A stretch of DNA of 64,000 nucleotides from Bradyrhizobium sp. 132 (GCF_023074185.1 NZ_JADPKY010000018.1:27450-91449); one strand, 5' to 3'; numbered from the stretch's first letter, positions 1-7,878 are shown. Translations and numbers: made by a program. Notes: generated by a model from the sequence alone, not told the origin.

Positions 1-130
1 CGGCGTAGAGTCGGGCTGGTACGCGATCAAGGTCAGCGGGACCTTTGTCTCGGGACCGCACGACTCGGAAGCGGATTGCAATCGCAAGATCGACGAGATC
101 AATCCGCCGGCGGTGAAGAAGAAGCGATGA
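1..130 (+). CDS. C-terminal end of an unidentified protein (partial)
   Basis: An open frame runs in from the left edge (frame starting at base 2) and stops at TGA 128-130. It gives 42 residues that include two tryptophan/glycine-containing beta-like stretches and end in a basic KKKR tail. The start and most of the gene lie outside the window, so no family can be assigned. It converges with the SRPBCC gene that ends 18 bases downstream on the other strand. Confidence 0.55.
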   Translation, partial: GVESGWYAIKVSGTFVSGPHDSEADCNRKIDEINPPAVKKKR

Positions 131-148
131 GGGCGCAGAGCCCGCCCG

Positions 149-661
149 CTACGGTGTCTTGATCCCCATCGCCTTCAACGCTTCCAGCATCTGCACCGGC
201 GGCGCCGTCTTGATCTGCGGCGCCTTGCCCGTTTCCAGCAGGCTCTTCAGCCCCGACAGGATTGCGGGCCAGCCGGTGCGGCCGCCGGAGAGGATGTCGT
301 CGCTGAGCGGACGGTCGTGGCCTTCGCTCATCGTCAGCCGAACCGCCTCGCCGACCGGTTCGATCTCGTAGGTGACCAGGGTCGGTCCGAGCTTTTCGAG
401 CAGCTCGGGCCAATTGACGTTGAAGGTGACCGAGAGCTTTCGCGGCGGATCGTATGCGAGCACCTCGCCGCTGATGTGCAGGGCGCCATCGGGCGTGCGA
501 ACGATGAACGCGCCGCCAAGTCGCGGCTCGACCTCCACGGCATTGCCGAAGAAGTACTGCATGCTGAACTCGGCCGAAGTCAGTGCTTCCCACACCTTTT
601 CCGGCGTCGAGGCAATGTAGATGGTGTAGACGGTGAGCGGCTTGAATTGGTCAAGGTTCAT
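149..661 (-). CDS. SRPBCC/AHSA1-domain protein (second of a tandem pair)
   Basis: A 170-residue START-like protein of the AHSA1 (activator of Hsp90 ATPase homologue 1-like) family. These helix-grip proteins bind hydrophobic ligands; the ligand here is unknown. The N-terminal strand followed by STPEKVWEALTSAE is typical, as is the long C-terminal helix containing GWPAILSGLKSLLE. It starts inside the end of the upstream SRPBCC gene (4-base overlap), so it is the third gene of an operon led by an ArsR-type regulator. The neighbour has the same fold and an identical 14-residue helix motif, which suggests local duplication. ArsR-AHSA1 pairs are common in soil bacteria and are usually autoregulated; that is family knowledge, not visible here. 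Confidence 0.85.
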   Translation of the reverse strand: MNLDQFKPLTVYTIYIASTPEKVWEALTSAEFSMQYFFGNAVEVEPRLGGAFIVRTPDGALHISGEVLAYDPPRKLSVTFNVNWPELLEKLGPTLVTYEIEPVGEAVRLTMSEGHDRPLSDDILSGGRTGWPAILSGLKSLLETGKAPQIKTAPPVQMLEALKAMGIKTP

Positions 662-1128
662 TTTGCATCGAATCCCTTGTTGAGGGCTGCGCGCGGAATG
701 GCGAGCACTTTGCCTCCTTCCAGCAGGCTCTTGAGCCCGGACAGGATCGCCGGCCAGCCATTGGAGACGGCCCCGAGATACTTCCCGCCTTCGATGAATC
801 CGTCATGCAGCACGGTCAAACGGACGAGCGAGCCGAACGGCTCGAGCGTGAACACGACGCGGGATATCGGCTCACCGCGCAGCTCCTCGTACTTCTGGTG
901 CTTAAAGCTGTAGGACAGTCGCCGCGGCGGATCAGCCTCGAGGATCTCGCCGGAATCGGTGGTCTCGCCCTCCAGCAGGAGCGCGAAGGGAGAACCGACC
1001 TTCCAGTCCGACTGGACTTCGGCGCCGAACCAGTATCGCCTCGTGAATTCGCTCGACGTCAGAGCCTCCCACAGTGTCTCCGGAGTGGTCTCGATGTAGG
1101 TGACATAGACGAATTGCGGCTTACTCAT
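658..1128 (-). CDS. SRPBCC/AHSA1-domain protein (first of a tandem pair)
   Basis: A 156-residue START-like protein of the AHSA1 family. The N-terminus carries TTPETLWEALTSSEF, the middle has alternating strands (GSPFALLLEGE, RLSYSFKHQ), and the C-terminal helix shares GWPAILSGLKSLLE with the following gene. It overlaps the end of the ArsR gene by 8 bases and the start of the next SRPBCC gene by 4, so all three should be translated from one mRNA. No ligand can be inferred. The two copies have diverged in most positions outside the C-terminal helix, so the duplication is not recent. Confidence 0.85.
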   Translation of the reverse strand: MSKPQFVYVTYIETTPETLWEALTSSEFTRRYWFGAEVQSDWKVGSPFALLLEGETTDSGEILEADPPRRLSYSFKHQKYEELRGEPISRVVFTLEPFGSLVRLTVLHDGFIEGGKYLGAVSNGWPAILSGLKSLLEGGKVLAIPRAALNKGFDAK

Positions 1129-1435
1129 CGCGCTTCTCCAACTGGCGTTTCAACTCGCTCAGCGCGGCGAGCTTGCCGCGCTCGAATTTTTTGATCCAGC
1201 GTTCGCCGATCTGATGGATCGGCACCGGATTGAGGTAGTGTAGCTTCTCGCGGCCATGCCTGATGGTCGTGACCAGATTGGCCTCTTCCAGAATCACAAG
1301 GTGCTTGGTCACGGCCTGGCGCGTCATCGCGAGGTCTTCGCAGAGCTCGTTCAGCGTCTGGCCGTTCCTGGCGTGAAGCCTGTCGAGCAGCGACCGTCGT
1401 GACGCATCGGCGAGCGCTTTGAAGACGTCATCCAT
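1121..1435 (-). CDS. ArsR-family winged-helix transcriptional regulator
   Basis: A roughly 104-residue winged-helix regulator. The start MDDVFKALADASRR is the classic ArsR beginning; an in-frame Met six codons further upstream is possible but less likely. The recognition helix region reads LAMTRQAVTKHLVILEEANLV, followed by a wing with GREKLHYLNP. It lacks the Cys metal-binding motif of true metal sensors, so it belongs to the non-metal branch usually found before AHSA1 genes. It heads the operon with the two SRPBCC genes. The upstream intergenic DNA, shared with the divergent LVIVD gene, contains a 21-base tandem duplication that could bear on its control. Confidence 0.88.
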   Translation of the reverse strand: MDDVFKALADASRRSLLDRLHARNGQTLNELCEDLAMTRQAVTKHLVILEEANLVTTIRHGREKLHYLNPVPIHQIGERWIKKFERGKLAALSELKRQLEKRDE

Positions 1436-1473
1436 GGCGGGGATAATAGGCAACCAAACAGTTGCATGTCAAG

Positions 1474-1515
1474 ATGGTGTCTTTGGCGCGCACAATGGTG
1501 TCTTTGGCGCGCACA
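1474..1515. repeat. Perfect 21-bp tandem duplication
   Basis: Bases 1474-1494 and 1495-1515 are identical, 21 bases each, beginning ATGGTGTCTTTGG. The pair lies in the 137-base divergent region between the ArsR gene and the exported LVIVD-repeat gene. Two helical turns of spacing would place a bound protein on the same DNA face, but a simple slippage duplication is equally possible. Confidence 0.9.
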
Positions 1516-1572
1516 AATGGCTGTGCTAGAATCAAATCTCAGCCAACGTAGATTGGTTCCGGGAGGACTTCG

Positions 1573-3018
1573 ATGTTCCGTTGCGTCTTGACTGCCGCAG
1601 GCCTCGTCCTTTTCGCCTGCAGCACCGCGGCACATGCGCAGAAGCAGACCATCGGCGCGCCGCCCGAAGCTTCCAACATGAAGCTGGTCGGTGCGAGCGA
1701 CCTCCAGGCGCGTAGCGCCTATCAGCCGACCATCCATCACCAGGGCGACCGCTGGATCGCCTATATCGGCCATCACGGCGGCACCGACGATGTGCCCGCT
1801 CCCGTCAATCCGATGACCGGGCAGGCCGAACCGAACGGCACCTCGATCGTCGACGTCACCGATCCCGCGCGCCCGAAATATTTGCGGCACCTGCCGGGAC
1901 AGGAGGGCAAGTATGAATCCGGCGGCGCGCAAATGGTGCGCATCTGCGACGGCAAGTCGTTGCCGAAGGGCGATCCCAACGCCGTCTACATGCTGCGCAC
2001 CTTCGGCAGCCAGGCGCATGAGATCTGGAACGTCGCCGATCCCGCAAGCCCGGTGCTCGTCACGCGCATCGACGGCCTGAAGGACACGCACAAGAGCTGG
2101 TGGGAGTGCGACACCGGCATTGCCTTCCTCGTCTCGGGCGCGCCGGACTGGCGCACGCGGCGCATGACGCAGGTCTATGATCTCAGCGATCCCGCGCATC
2201 CGCAGAAGATCAGGGATTTTGGCTTGCCCGGTCAGGAGCCCGGTTCGACCGGCGCGGTGCCCACCGAATTGCACGGGCCGATTTCGACGGGGCCGCAGGG
2301 CAATCGCGTCTATTTCGGCTACGGCACCAACAAGGGCGGCATCCTGCAGATCGTCGATCGCGACAAGCTTTTGAACGGCCCGAAGGAGCCGACGCCGGAC
2401 AATCTGCGCTATCCCGAGATTTCGCGCATGCCGATGTCGGCCTTCAACGGCGCGCATACCACGTTTCCGATGCTCGACATGCCGGTCGCGGAATTTGCCG
2501 AGGACAAGGACGGCAAGACCCGCGACATCGTCATGATCGTGGACGAGGCGATTTTGAACGAATGCGGCGAGGCGCGGCAGATGGTGTGGTTCGCCGACGT
2601 CACCACCGAGACGCGGCCGATGATGATCTCGAGCTACACCGTGCCGGAGGCGAGCGGACAGTTCTGCCGGCGCGGCGGGCGCTTCGGCTCGCATTCGGCG
2701 AACGAGAGCATGGCGCCGGTCTATTACAAGAAGATGGCCTTCATCGCCTTCTTCAATGCCGGGGTGCGCGCGCTCGACATCCGCGATCCCTATCATCCAA
2801 AGGAAGTCGGTTACTTCGTTCCGTCGATCACGAGCGCGACCGACAAACGCTGCATTCCGATCGAGGGCGGCGAACGCTGCAAGGTCGCGATCCAGACCAA
2901 CAATGTCGAGACCGATGATCGTGGCTACGTCTACATCGTCGATCGTGCCAATACCGGCCTGCACATTCTCGAACTGACCGGACCGGCGCGCGCGGCCGCC
3001 GGTCTGCCGAAGACCTGA
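1573..3018 (+). CDS. Exported LVIVD-repeat beta-propeller-like protein
   Basis: A 481-residue protein with a clear Sec signal peptide (MFRCVLTAAGLVLFACSTAAHA, cleavage after AHA), so it is periplasmic or surface located. Several LVIVD-type blades are visible: TSIVDVTDPARPKYL, HEIWNVADPASPVLV, TQVYDLSDPAHPQKI, VRALDIRDPYHPKEV and VYIVDRANTGLHILEL. LVIVD repeats form propellers of unknown function. Cysteines at several sites could form disulfides. The next gene begins 2 bases after its stop and is also exported, so the two are probably co-transcribed. The substrate or partner is unknown. Confidence 0.85.
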   Translation: MFRCVLTAAGLVLFACSTAAHAQKQTIGAPPEASNMKLVGASDLQARSAYQPTIHHQGDRWIAYIGHHGGTDDVPAPVNPMTGQAEPNGTSIVDVTDPARPKYLRHLPGQEGKYESGGAQMVRICDGKSLPKGDPNAVYMLRTFGSQAHEIWNVADPASPVLVTRIDGLKDTHKSWWECDTGIAFLVSGAPDWRTRRMTQVYDLSDPAHPQKIRDFGLPGQEPGSTGAVPTELHGPISTGPQGNRVYFGYGTNKGGILQIVDRDKLLNGPKEPTPDNLRYPEISRMPMSAFNGAHTTFPMLDMPVAEFAEDKDGKTRDIVMIVDEAILNECGEARQMVWFADVTTETRPMMISSYTVPEASGQFCRRGGRFGSHSANESMAPVYYKKMAFIAFFNAGVRALDIRDPYHPKEVGYFVPSITSATDKRCIPIEGGERCKVAIQTNNVETDDRGYVYIVDRANTGLHILELTGPARAAAGLPKT

Positions 3019-3020
3019 CG

Positions 3021-3563
3021 ATGCGGCGCGGGGCGGCGATCGCAGCTGTGGTGTTTGCGCTCGGCGCGTCCGGTGTCGGGGCCTATCAGCTCGCGCCGGC
3101 ACCGGCCGAAGAGACAGCGCGCTGGCGCGAGATCGCCTGGCCGTTCCCGCGCGACGGCTGGTCCGCCGGCCGCGCGTTTCGTTGCGATGGCGCCTGCGCC
3201 GGCGCTGAGCTGTACCTGCGCGCGAAACGCGGCTTCTGCAATTGCGACCGCGGTGTCGCTGACGACGACGAGGTGGATCGTGTCGCCGATATCGATCTGA
3301 TCAGTCCGCGCTTTGCGGCCGTCGCGCCGGGTGAGGAAGTGGGCATCGGAGCGATGCACGGGCGTGCCAGGCGCTATGATCTGGATATGCCCGACGGCGC
3401 TCGTCATGCCGCAATCGGCATCGCCGTCTCGCGGCGCTGCGATCTTTTCGTTGCAGCGACGCAGGGACGTGGGGAAGCAGGCGTGATGCAGCGCGCGGCA
3501 CTCGCGTTCCTCGAAACCCAGGAGATCAAGACGTGGGTGATGGCGGCGCTGGACGGAAAGTGA
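3021..3563 (+). CDS. Exported cysteine-containing hypothetical protein
   Basis: A 180-residue protein with an N-terminal signal sequence (MRRGAAIAAVVFALGASGVGA). A short motif region holds four closely spaced cysteines (RCDGACAG and FCNCDRG), suggesting disulfides in the periplasm. I do not recognise a family. It starts 2 bases after the LVIVD-repeat gene, so the pair is translationally coupled and probably works together outside the cytoplasm. Confidence 0.7.
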   Translation: MRRGAAIAAVVFALGASGVGAYQLAPAPAEETARWREIAWPFPRDGWSAGRAFRCDGACAGAELYLRAKRGFCNCDRGVADDDEVDRVADIDLISPRFAAVAPGEEVGIGAMHGRARRYDLDMPDGARHAAIGIAVSRRCDLFVAATQGRGEAGVMQRAALAFLETQEIKTWVMAALDGK

Positions 3564-3611
3564 GTGCCATGCATTAATGCCGCAAACTGCCCTCAGCGAG
3601 TCCTCCCCACG

Positions 3612-4229
3612 ATGTCTATGCAAGCCTATTTCGCCTTCGTCGCCGCCTGCATTGCGCTGGCGCTGCTGCCGGGTCCCATCGTCACCCTCGTCATCGCCAA
3701 TGGCCTGCGCCACGGCACGCGTGCGGCGCTGACCAATGTCGCCGGCGCGCAAGTAGGCCTCGCCATCGTCATCGGCATCGTCGCGGTCGGTCTGACCTCG
3801 CTGATGGCGACCATGGGCTACTGGTTCGACTGGGTTCGCTTTGCCGGTGCCGCCTATCTGATCTGGCTCGGTGTCAAGCTGATCTGGGCGCCGGTCGAGG
3901 GCGTCAATGTCGACCAGCCGCCGGCGCCGCCGCGCGGCGGGTTCTTCCTGCAAGGTTTCCTGGTGCTGTTGTCGAACCCAAAGGTGCTGATCTTCTTCGG
4001 CGCCTTCATTCCTCAGTTCATGGACATGAACCGCGACCACTTCCCGCAGGTCGCGCTGTTGGGGGCGACTTTCATGGTCACCGCTGCGATGACGGATGCG
4101 CTCTACGCCATCGCGGCCGGGCGCGCCCGGAAATTCTTCTCGGCCCGCCGCACGCGGCTGATGTCGCGCGTCTCCGGCGGCTTCATGATCGGCGGCGGCA
4201 TCTGGCTGGCGCTGACCAGGGCGAAATAG
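3612..4229 (+). CDS. LysE-family amino acid exporter
   Basis: A roughly 205-residue inner-membrane exporter of the LysE/RhtB superfamily, which exports amino acids or their derivatives. The hallmark near the N-terminus is LLPGPIVTLVIANGLRHG, followed by hydrophobic segments and LSNPKVLIFFGAFIPQF in the middle, where LysE/RhtB proteins have a conserved NPK motif. The frame opens at a GTG at 3564, but the family begins about where MSMQAYFAFVAACIAL does, so ATG 3612 (or 3618) is preferred. It converges with the N-formylglutamate amidohydrolase gene. A second, distinct LysE paralogue lies at 15887-16498. Confidence 0.85.
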   Translation: MSMQAYFAFVAACIALALLPGPIVTLVIANGLRHGTRAALTNVAGAQVGLAIVIGIVAVGLTSLMATMGYWFDWVRFAGAAYLIWLGVKLIWAPVEGVNVDQPPAPPRGGFFLQGFLVLLSNPKVLIFFGAFIPQFMDMNRDHFPQVALLGATFMVTAAMTDALYAIAAGRARKFFSARRTRLMSRVSGGFMIGGGIWLALTRAK

Positions 4230-4310
4230 CTCCATCGGGCCGGTTGGCCCTGAACCCTTTGCGGCGGCGATACGCATCTCGATCGGCGAGGATATCGTTG
4301 CGACGCGGGG

Positions 4311-5117
4311 CTAATCGACCAGCCGCTCCGCCCTCAGCTCCACCTCGATCTCCGCAAAAATCCTTGCCAGCCGCTCGGCCCATTGTTGCTGGCCGGATTG
4401 GTCGGCAATGAGGTCCTGGCGGATCTCGATGCCGGTGTTGACGAGGCCGCGGGCCTCGCCGTGAACAGGGATGGTGTAGTCGGTGAGGTCGCTCACTGCA
4501 TAGGGCTCGTTGTCGCCGACGACGAGATCGCTCTGGCTGCGCAGGTGCCTGAGCAGCAGATGCGGCAGCATGGTGTCGCGATTATACAGCGCGCCGATGT
4601 GCCAGGGACGGGCGACGCCGGCATAGACCGGCGTGAAGCTGTGCAGCGACACCAGCACCGTCGGCCGCTTGTCGTGCAGGCGGCGGTCGATCGCGGCATC
4701 GATACGGTGATGATAGGGCTCAAAAATCTCGCGGTGCCTCGCGGCGCGCTCGCCCTCGGAGATGCCTTCGTTGCGCGGAATCGCGGTCGCTTCGGAAATG
4801 ACGGGGATCGAGCTGACGGCGGCTGGCGGGCGGTTGCAATCGATCACCAGCCGCGAATAGCGCTGCGCGATCAGATGTGCGTCGAGCATTTTTGCCAGCC
4901 GATCGGCGACGCCGGCGATGCCGATGTCCCAGGCGATGTGCCGCGTCAGCTCGGCCTCAGTGACGCCGAGGTCGCCGAGCGCGCGCGGCAAAATCCGTCC
5001 GTAGTGATCCGAAGTGAGCAAAAACGGCGATGTCGCTTGCGCATTCACCTCATGCACTGGCGGAATGTCACCCCCGCCGAGGAGTTGATCGGTCGTGTTG
5101 ATTGTGTCTAAAGCCAT
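4311..5117 (-). CDS. N-formylglutamate amidohydrolase family protein
   Basis: A 268-residue protein of the N-formylglutamate amidohydrolase (HutG-type) family, zinc hydrolases that release formate from N-formyl-L-glutamate. Motifs include SDHYGRILP, DIGIAGVADRLA, LVIDCNRPP, VLVSLHSFTPVY and a C-terminal helix. No other histidine-degradation gene is nearby, so the true substrate may be another N-acyl amino acid. It is transcribed away from the transglutaminase-like gene, with about 90 bases between them. Confidence 0.85.
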   Translation of the reverse strand: MALDTINTTDQLLGGGDIPPVHEVNAQATSPFLLTSDHYGRILPRALGDLGVTEAELTRHIAWDIGIAGVADRLAKMLDAHLIAQRYSRLVIDCNRPPAAVSSIPVISEATAIPRNEGISEGERAARHREIFEPYHHRIDAAIDRRLHDKRPTVLVSLHSFTPVYAGVARPWHIGALYNRDTMLPHLLLRHLRSQSDLVVGDNEPYAVSDLTDYTIPVHGEARGLVNTGIEIRQDLIADQSGQQQWAERLARIFAEIEVELRAERLVD

Positions 5118-5209
5118 CCAGATTGCCTATGGAAAAAGCAGTCACCCCGAAAAATCGGACGGGAATCGCTATAGATTGGTCCGCCTGACATCACCATGAT
5201 TGCCTGACG

Positions 5210-6121
5210 ATGCCGCTGCTGACGATTCATCACAAGACCAAATATCGCTACAAGCGCCCGGTGGCGTTCGGCGAGCACAGGATCATGCTGCGTCCGCGCG
5301 ACGGGCACGATCTGCGCGTGCTCGATTCTCAGCTCGAGATTTCGCCGGAGCCGATGTCGCTGCGCTGGATCCACGACGTGTTCGGCAATTCGGTCGCGAT
5401 CGCCGATTTCGACGAGCGCACGGATTGCCTGACCTTCGATTGGTCCGTCACCGTCGAACACAATCCGGTGGAGGAGTTCGCGCTGACGGCGGACGATGCG
5501 GCCTACTTCTACCCGTTCGTCTATGGCGACGAGGAATATCCCGATCTGGTCCAGTACACGACGCCGCACTATGCCGATCCCGATGGCGAGCTCTCGGAAT
5601 GGGCGCGCGGCTTTCTCGACGAGGACGCGCCGACGCCGACCTTCAAGATCCTGAGCGGCATGACGCACGCCATCCGCAAGCAGTTCAAGTACCGCAACCG
5701 CCACGAGCCCGGCACCCAGCATCCGCTCGACACCTTGCAGTCCGGCACCGGCACCTGTCGCGATTATGCGCTGTTCATGATCGAGGCGCTGCGCCGGCTC
5801 GGCATCGCCGCGCGCTTCGTTTCCGGCTACATCTTCGTGCCTGAAAACATCGCGCAACGTCATGTCGGCGGCGGCTCGACGCATGCTTGGGTGCAGGTCT
5901 ATCTGCCGACCGCGGGCTGGATCGAGTTCGATCCGACCAACGGCATCGTCGGCACCCGCGACCTCATCCGCGTTGCGGTCGCCCGCGACCCGCGCCAGGC
6001 GATCCCGCTGCACGGCACCTATATCGGCTCGCAGGACGTCTTCGACGTCATGGAAGTGAACATCAGGGTGGTGTCGGACGAACAGTGCAGCGGCCGGGAG
6101 CTGAAGGCGGAGGTTTCGTAG
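5210..6121 (+). CDS. Transglutaminase-like family protein
   Basis: A 303-residue protein with the bacterial transglutaminase N-terminal domain (about residues 1-90, starting LLTIHHKTKYRYKRPV) and a transglutaminase-like cysteine protease core. The catalytic triad can be placed at Cys183 (GTGTCRDYA), His225 (GSTHAWVQV) and Asp241 (EFDPTNG). There is no signal peptide, so it is probably cytoplasmic. Relatives often sit near alpha-E and circularly permuted ATP-grasp genes; none is present here. The substrate is unknown and is more likely a peptide bond than protein crosslinking. Confidence 0.9.
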   Translation: MPLLTIHHKTKYRYKRPVAFGEHRIMLRPRDGHDLRVLDSQLEISPEPMSLRWIHDVFGNSVAIADFDERTDCLTFDWSVTVEHNPVEEFALTADDAAYFYPFVYGDEEYPDLVQYTTPHYADPDGELSEWARGFLDEDAPTPTFKILSGMTHAIRKQFKYRNRHEPGTQHPLDTLQSGTGTCRDYALFMIEALRRLGIAARFVSGYIFVPENIAQRHVGGGSTHAWVQVYLPTAGWIEFDPTNGIVGTRDLIRVAVARDPRQAIPLHGTYIGSQDVFDVMEVNIRVVSDEQCSGRELKAEVS

Positions 6122-6166
6122 GTCTACTGCGATTTGCACGCTGCTGATTGACGGTTATAGAAGGCC

Positions 6167-6565
6167 ATGACCTCCGATCGTCTTTTCGTTTACGGCACGC
6201 TGATGCGCGGCTTCGACCATCCGATGGCGCGGCTGCTTGCGGGCCACGCGGATTTCCTGAGTGAAGCGACCTGCCGCGGCCGGCTCATCCTGGTGAAGCA
6301 TTATCCTGGGCTGTTGCTGTCGGATGCGGCCTCGGACGTCGTCCACGGCGAGCTTTTTCGCCTTCACGTGCCCGACGAGCTGTTGAGCGAGCTCGACATG
6401 TACGAGGCCTGCGGCGAGGGCTTTCCGGAGCCGACCGAATATCTGCGCAAGCTGGTCGAGGTGACAGGCGCGGACGGCGCGACTGCACCGGCCTGGACCT
6501 ACATCTACAACTGGCCGGCCACCGATCTGCCGCGCATCGAGACCGGCCGCTTCCTCGGCCACTAA
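6167..6565 (+). CDS. Gamma-glutamylcyclotransferase-fold (AIG2-like) protein
   Basis: A 132-residue protein of the GGCT/AIG2 fold. The substrate-binding loop LFVYGTLMRG is at the N-terminus and ELDMYEACGEGF supplies the expected acidic residue. Family members release 5-oxoproline from gamma-glutamyl amines; the exact substrate is not predictable. Its stop codon overlaps the convergent chlorite dismutase-like gene by 4 bases. Confidence 0.85.
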   Translation: MTSDRLFVYGTLMRGFDHPMARLLAGHADFLSEATCRGRLILVKHYPGLLLSDAASDVVHGELFRLHVPDELLSELDMYEACGEGFPEPTEYLRKLVEVTGADGATAPAWTYIYNWPATDLPRIETGRFLGH

Positions 6566-7125
6566 GCCGACAGCACTTCCTTCACCGCGCGCACGTCCAC
6601 CTCGCGCTCGACATAGGTCCACTCCTCGGTTCGCCTGAGCATCGCGACCAGCTCCTCGAACAGCGAGGCGTGCGCGGGCGCGAATTCGAACCAGGTCAGG
6701 AAATCGAACGGCCCGCCGAGGTCGCGGCTATGATAGAGCTGGCGCGCAATCGCAGGCAGGAAGCGCAGGCTGCTCGCGATGTGGTGCGATTTGTCTTCGA
6801 AGATCCTGCGGCGCTCTTCCTGGGTCAACTCCCACCAGGCCTGCGACTTGCGGATCGGGATCAGCGCCGCGCTGGTTGCTTCCAGGCGGCCGAGGCCGGC
6901 CTGCACGGACGTGAGCTGCTGCTGTTCGGCGCGCTCGGTGTAGCGCAGCGTGCTCGCGACGCCGACCAGCCGCCAGGCATTGCGCGAGGGCACCAGCGGC
7001 AACGAGATGGCCTCGCTATCGGTGACCGACAGCGCCGGCATGAAGGCGAGGGGCTCGCCCGTCACGGGCGAAATCGAGGTGATGCGCCATCCCCCGCTCT
7101 GGCCGCCTCGAAAGGTCCTGAACAT
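6562..7125 (-). CDS. Short (lineage II-type) chlorite dismutase family haem protein
   Basis: A 187-residue protein of the chlorite dismutase superfamily. Its length and motifs match the short dimeric enzymes such as that of Nitrobacter winogradskyi. The core reads IPIRKSQAWWELTQEERR, then a helix with HH at 114-115, then LPAIARQLYHSRDL and FDFLTWFEFAP. His115 is the likely proximal haem ligand. Arg128 lies 13 residues on and matches the distal arginine needed for chlorite decomposition to chloride and O2. If that alignment (from memory) holds, the enzyme may be active. It follows the brnTA pair on the same strand, with a 15-base tandem duplication between them. Confidence 0.8.
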   Translation of the reverse strand: MFRTFRGGQSGGWRITSISPVTGEPLAFMPALSVTDSEAISLPLVPSRNAWRLVGVASTLRYTERAEQQQLTSVQAGLGRLEATSAALIPIRKSQAWWELTQEERRRIFEDKSHHIASSLRFLPAIARQLYHSRDLGGPFDFLTWFEFAPAHASLFEELVAMLRRTEEWTYVEREVDVRAVKEVLSA

Positions 7126-7171
7126 GTCTCATGGAAGCGTGGAACCGGGTCGGGTTCAAGTGGCTCGTCAT

Positions 7172-7201
7172 TATCTCTACGGGATTTATCTCTACGGGAT
7201 T
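7172..7201. repeat. Perfect 15-bp tandem duplication
   Basis: Bases 7172-7186 and 7187-7201 are the same 15-mer (TATCTCTACGGGATT). It lies between the stop of brnA (7210) and the start of the chlorite dismutase-like gene (7125), both on the minus strand, so it is in that gene's leader or promoter. Confidence 0.9.
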
Positions 7202-7209
7202 TGCCCGGA

Positions 7210-7509
7210 TCAGGCCCGCTTCTTCGGCTTCGACTTCTGTTCCATGTAGGAGCGCAGCACCGCATTCATGCGCCGCTGATAGCCCTCGCCATCGCGCTTG
7301 AAGAAGTCGAGCACATCCTCGTCGACGCGGATGGAGATGGCCTTTTTTTTCGGCGGTATCACCAGCACGGCATCCGACCAATCGATGTCAATCGGCGCTG
7401 CGTCGGGATCATTGGCGACGGCCTTGGCGATGTCCTCGTCGGTCAGTGCGTCGACGCGGGCCCAGTCAGTCTTGCCCTTCCTTGGGTAGTCCCTTGAAAC
7501 GGTTATAAT
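7210..7509 (-). CDS. brnA: BrnA-type antitoxin (start codon unclear)
   Basis: About 99 residues. The C-terminal half is a ribbon-helix-helix-like segment (KKAISIRVDEDVLDFFKRDGEGY..RRMNAVLRSYME) typical of BrnA, the DNA-binding antitoxin that neutralises BrnT and represses the operon. The N-terminal half, with DYPRKGKTDWARVD, also fits the family. It overlaps the end of brnT. The start is a puzzle: homology should begin around 7500-7530, but no ATG, GTG or TTG is in frame there. The nearest ATG is at 7638, deep inside brnT, and an ATT at 7509 is a poor alternative. The coordinates given use that ATT and are uncertain. Confidence 0.7.
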   Translation of the reverse strand: MITVSRDYPRKGKTDWARVDALTDEDIAKAVANDPDAAPIDIDWSDAVLVIPPKKKAISIRVDEDVLDFFKRDGEGYQRRMNAVLRSYMEQKSKPKKRA

Positions 7510-7792
7510 ATTTCTTTCGTTCGTCTTCGCGCGCGCGCCGGACCGAGATGAACCGGCAGACCGCCCCGCGGATCGCGCAGACTGCCGCGACTTCCCGCCC
7601 GGCGACGTAACCGAAGATTTGGTACCTGACTTCGTCATTGCGATCCGACCGGCGGATGAAGGTGTAGCCGTCGAGAATTCCGCGCGCGTCCTCGAAGTCG
7701 ATTCCGTGAATCCGCAGGTTGGACGCGCGCTTCTTCGGATCCCATCCAAAGTCGCGAACGCCTGCGAACAGCAGCTGCAAGTCTTCCGTCAT
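7466..7792 (-). CDS. brnT: BrnT-family ribonuclease toxin
   Basis: A 108-residue BrnT toxin, a RelE-like ribonuclease that arrests growth when free of BrnA. Family features: FGWDPKKRASNLRIHGIDFEDARGIL near the N-terminus (W-D-x-x-K-x-x-x-N-x-x-x-H-G), then RYQIFGYVAGREVAAVC and the C-terminal ISVRRAREDERKKYY. It is the first gene of a two-gene operon with brnA. A near-consensus promoter overlapping a palindrome lies about 90 bases upstream. The toxin reading frame is intact. Confidence 0.9.
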   Translation of the reverse strand: MTEDLQLLFAGVRDFGWDPKKRASNLRIHGIDFEDARGILDGYTFIRRSDRNDEVRYQIFGYVAGREVAAVCAIRGAVCRFISVRRAREDERKKYYNRFKGLPKEGQD

Positions 7793-7878
7793 GGCAAATC
7801 ATCCAAATGACACCGCATCTTGCCGCGCATGAGGTTTGCTATGACGTCTGAAGCCGTAGCCGCGACTTCATCGTTTTC

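Noticed and set aside
1351..3102. A 583-codon minus-strand frame opposite the LVIVD gene
   Set aside because: Shadow of the exported protein. It reads through the 21-bp duplication and into the ArsR gene out of frame.
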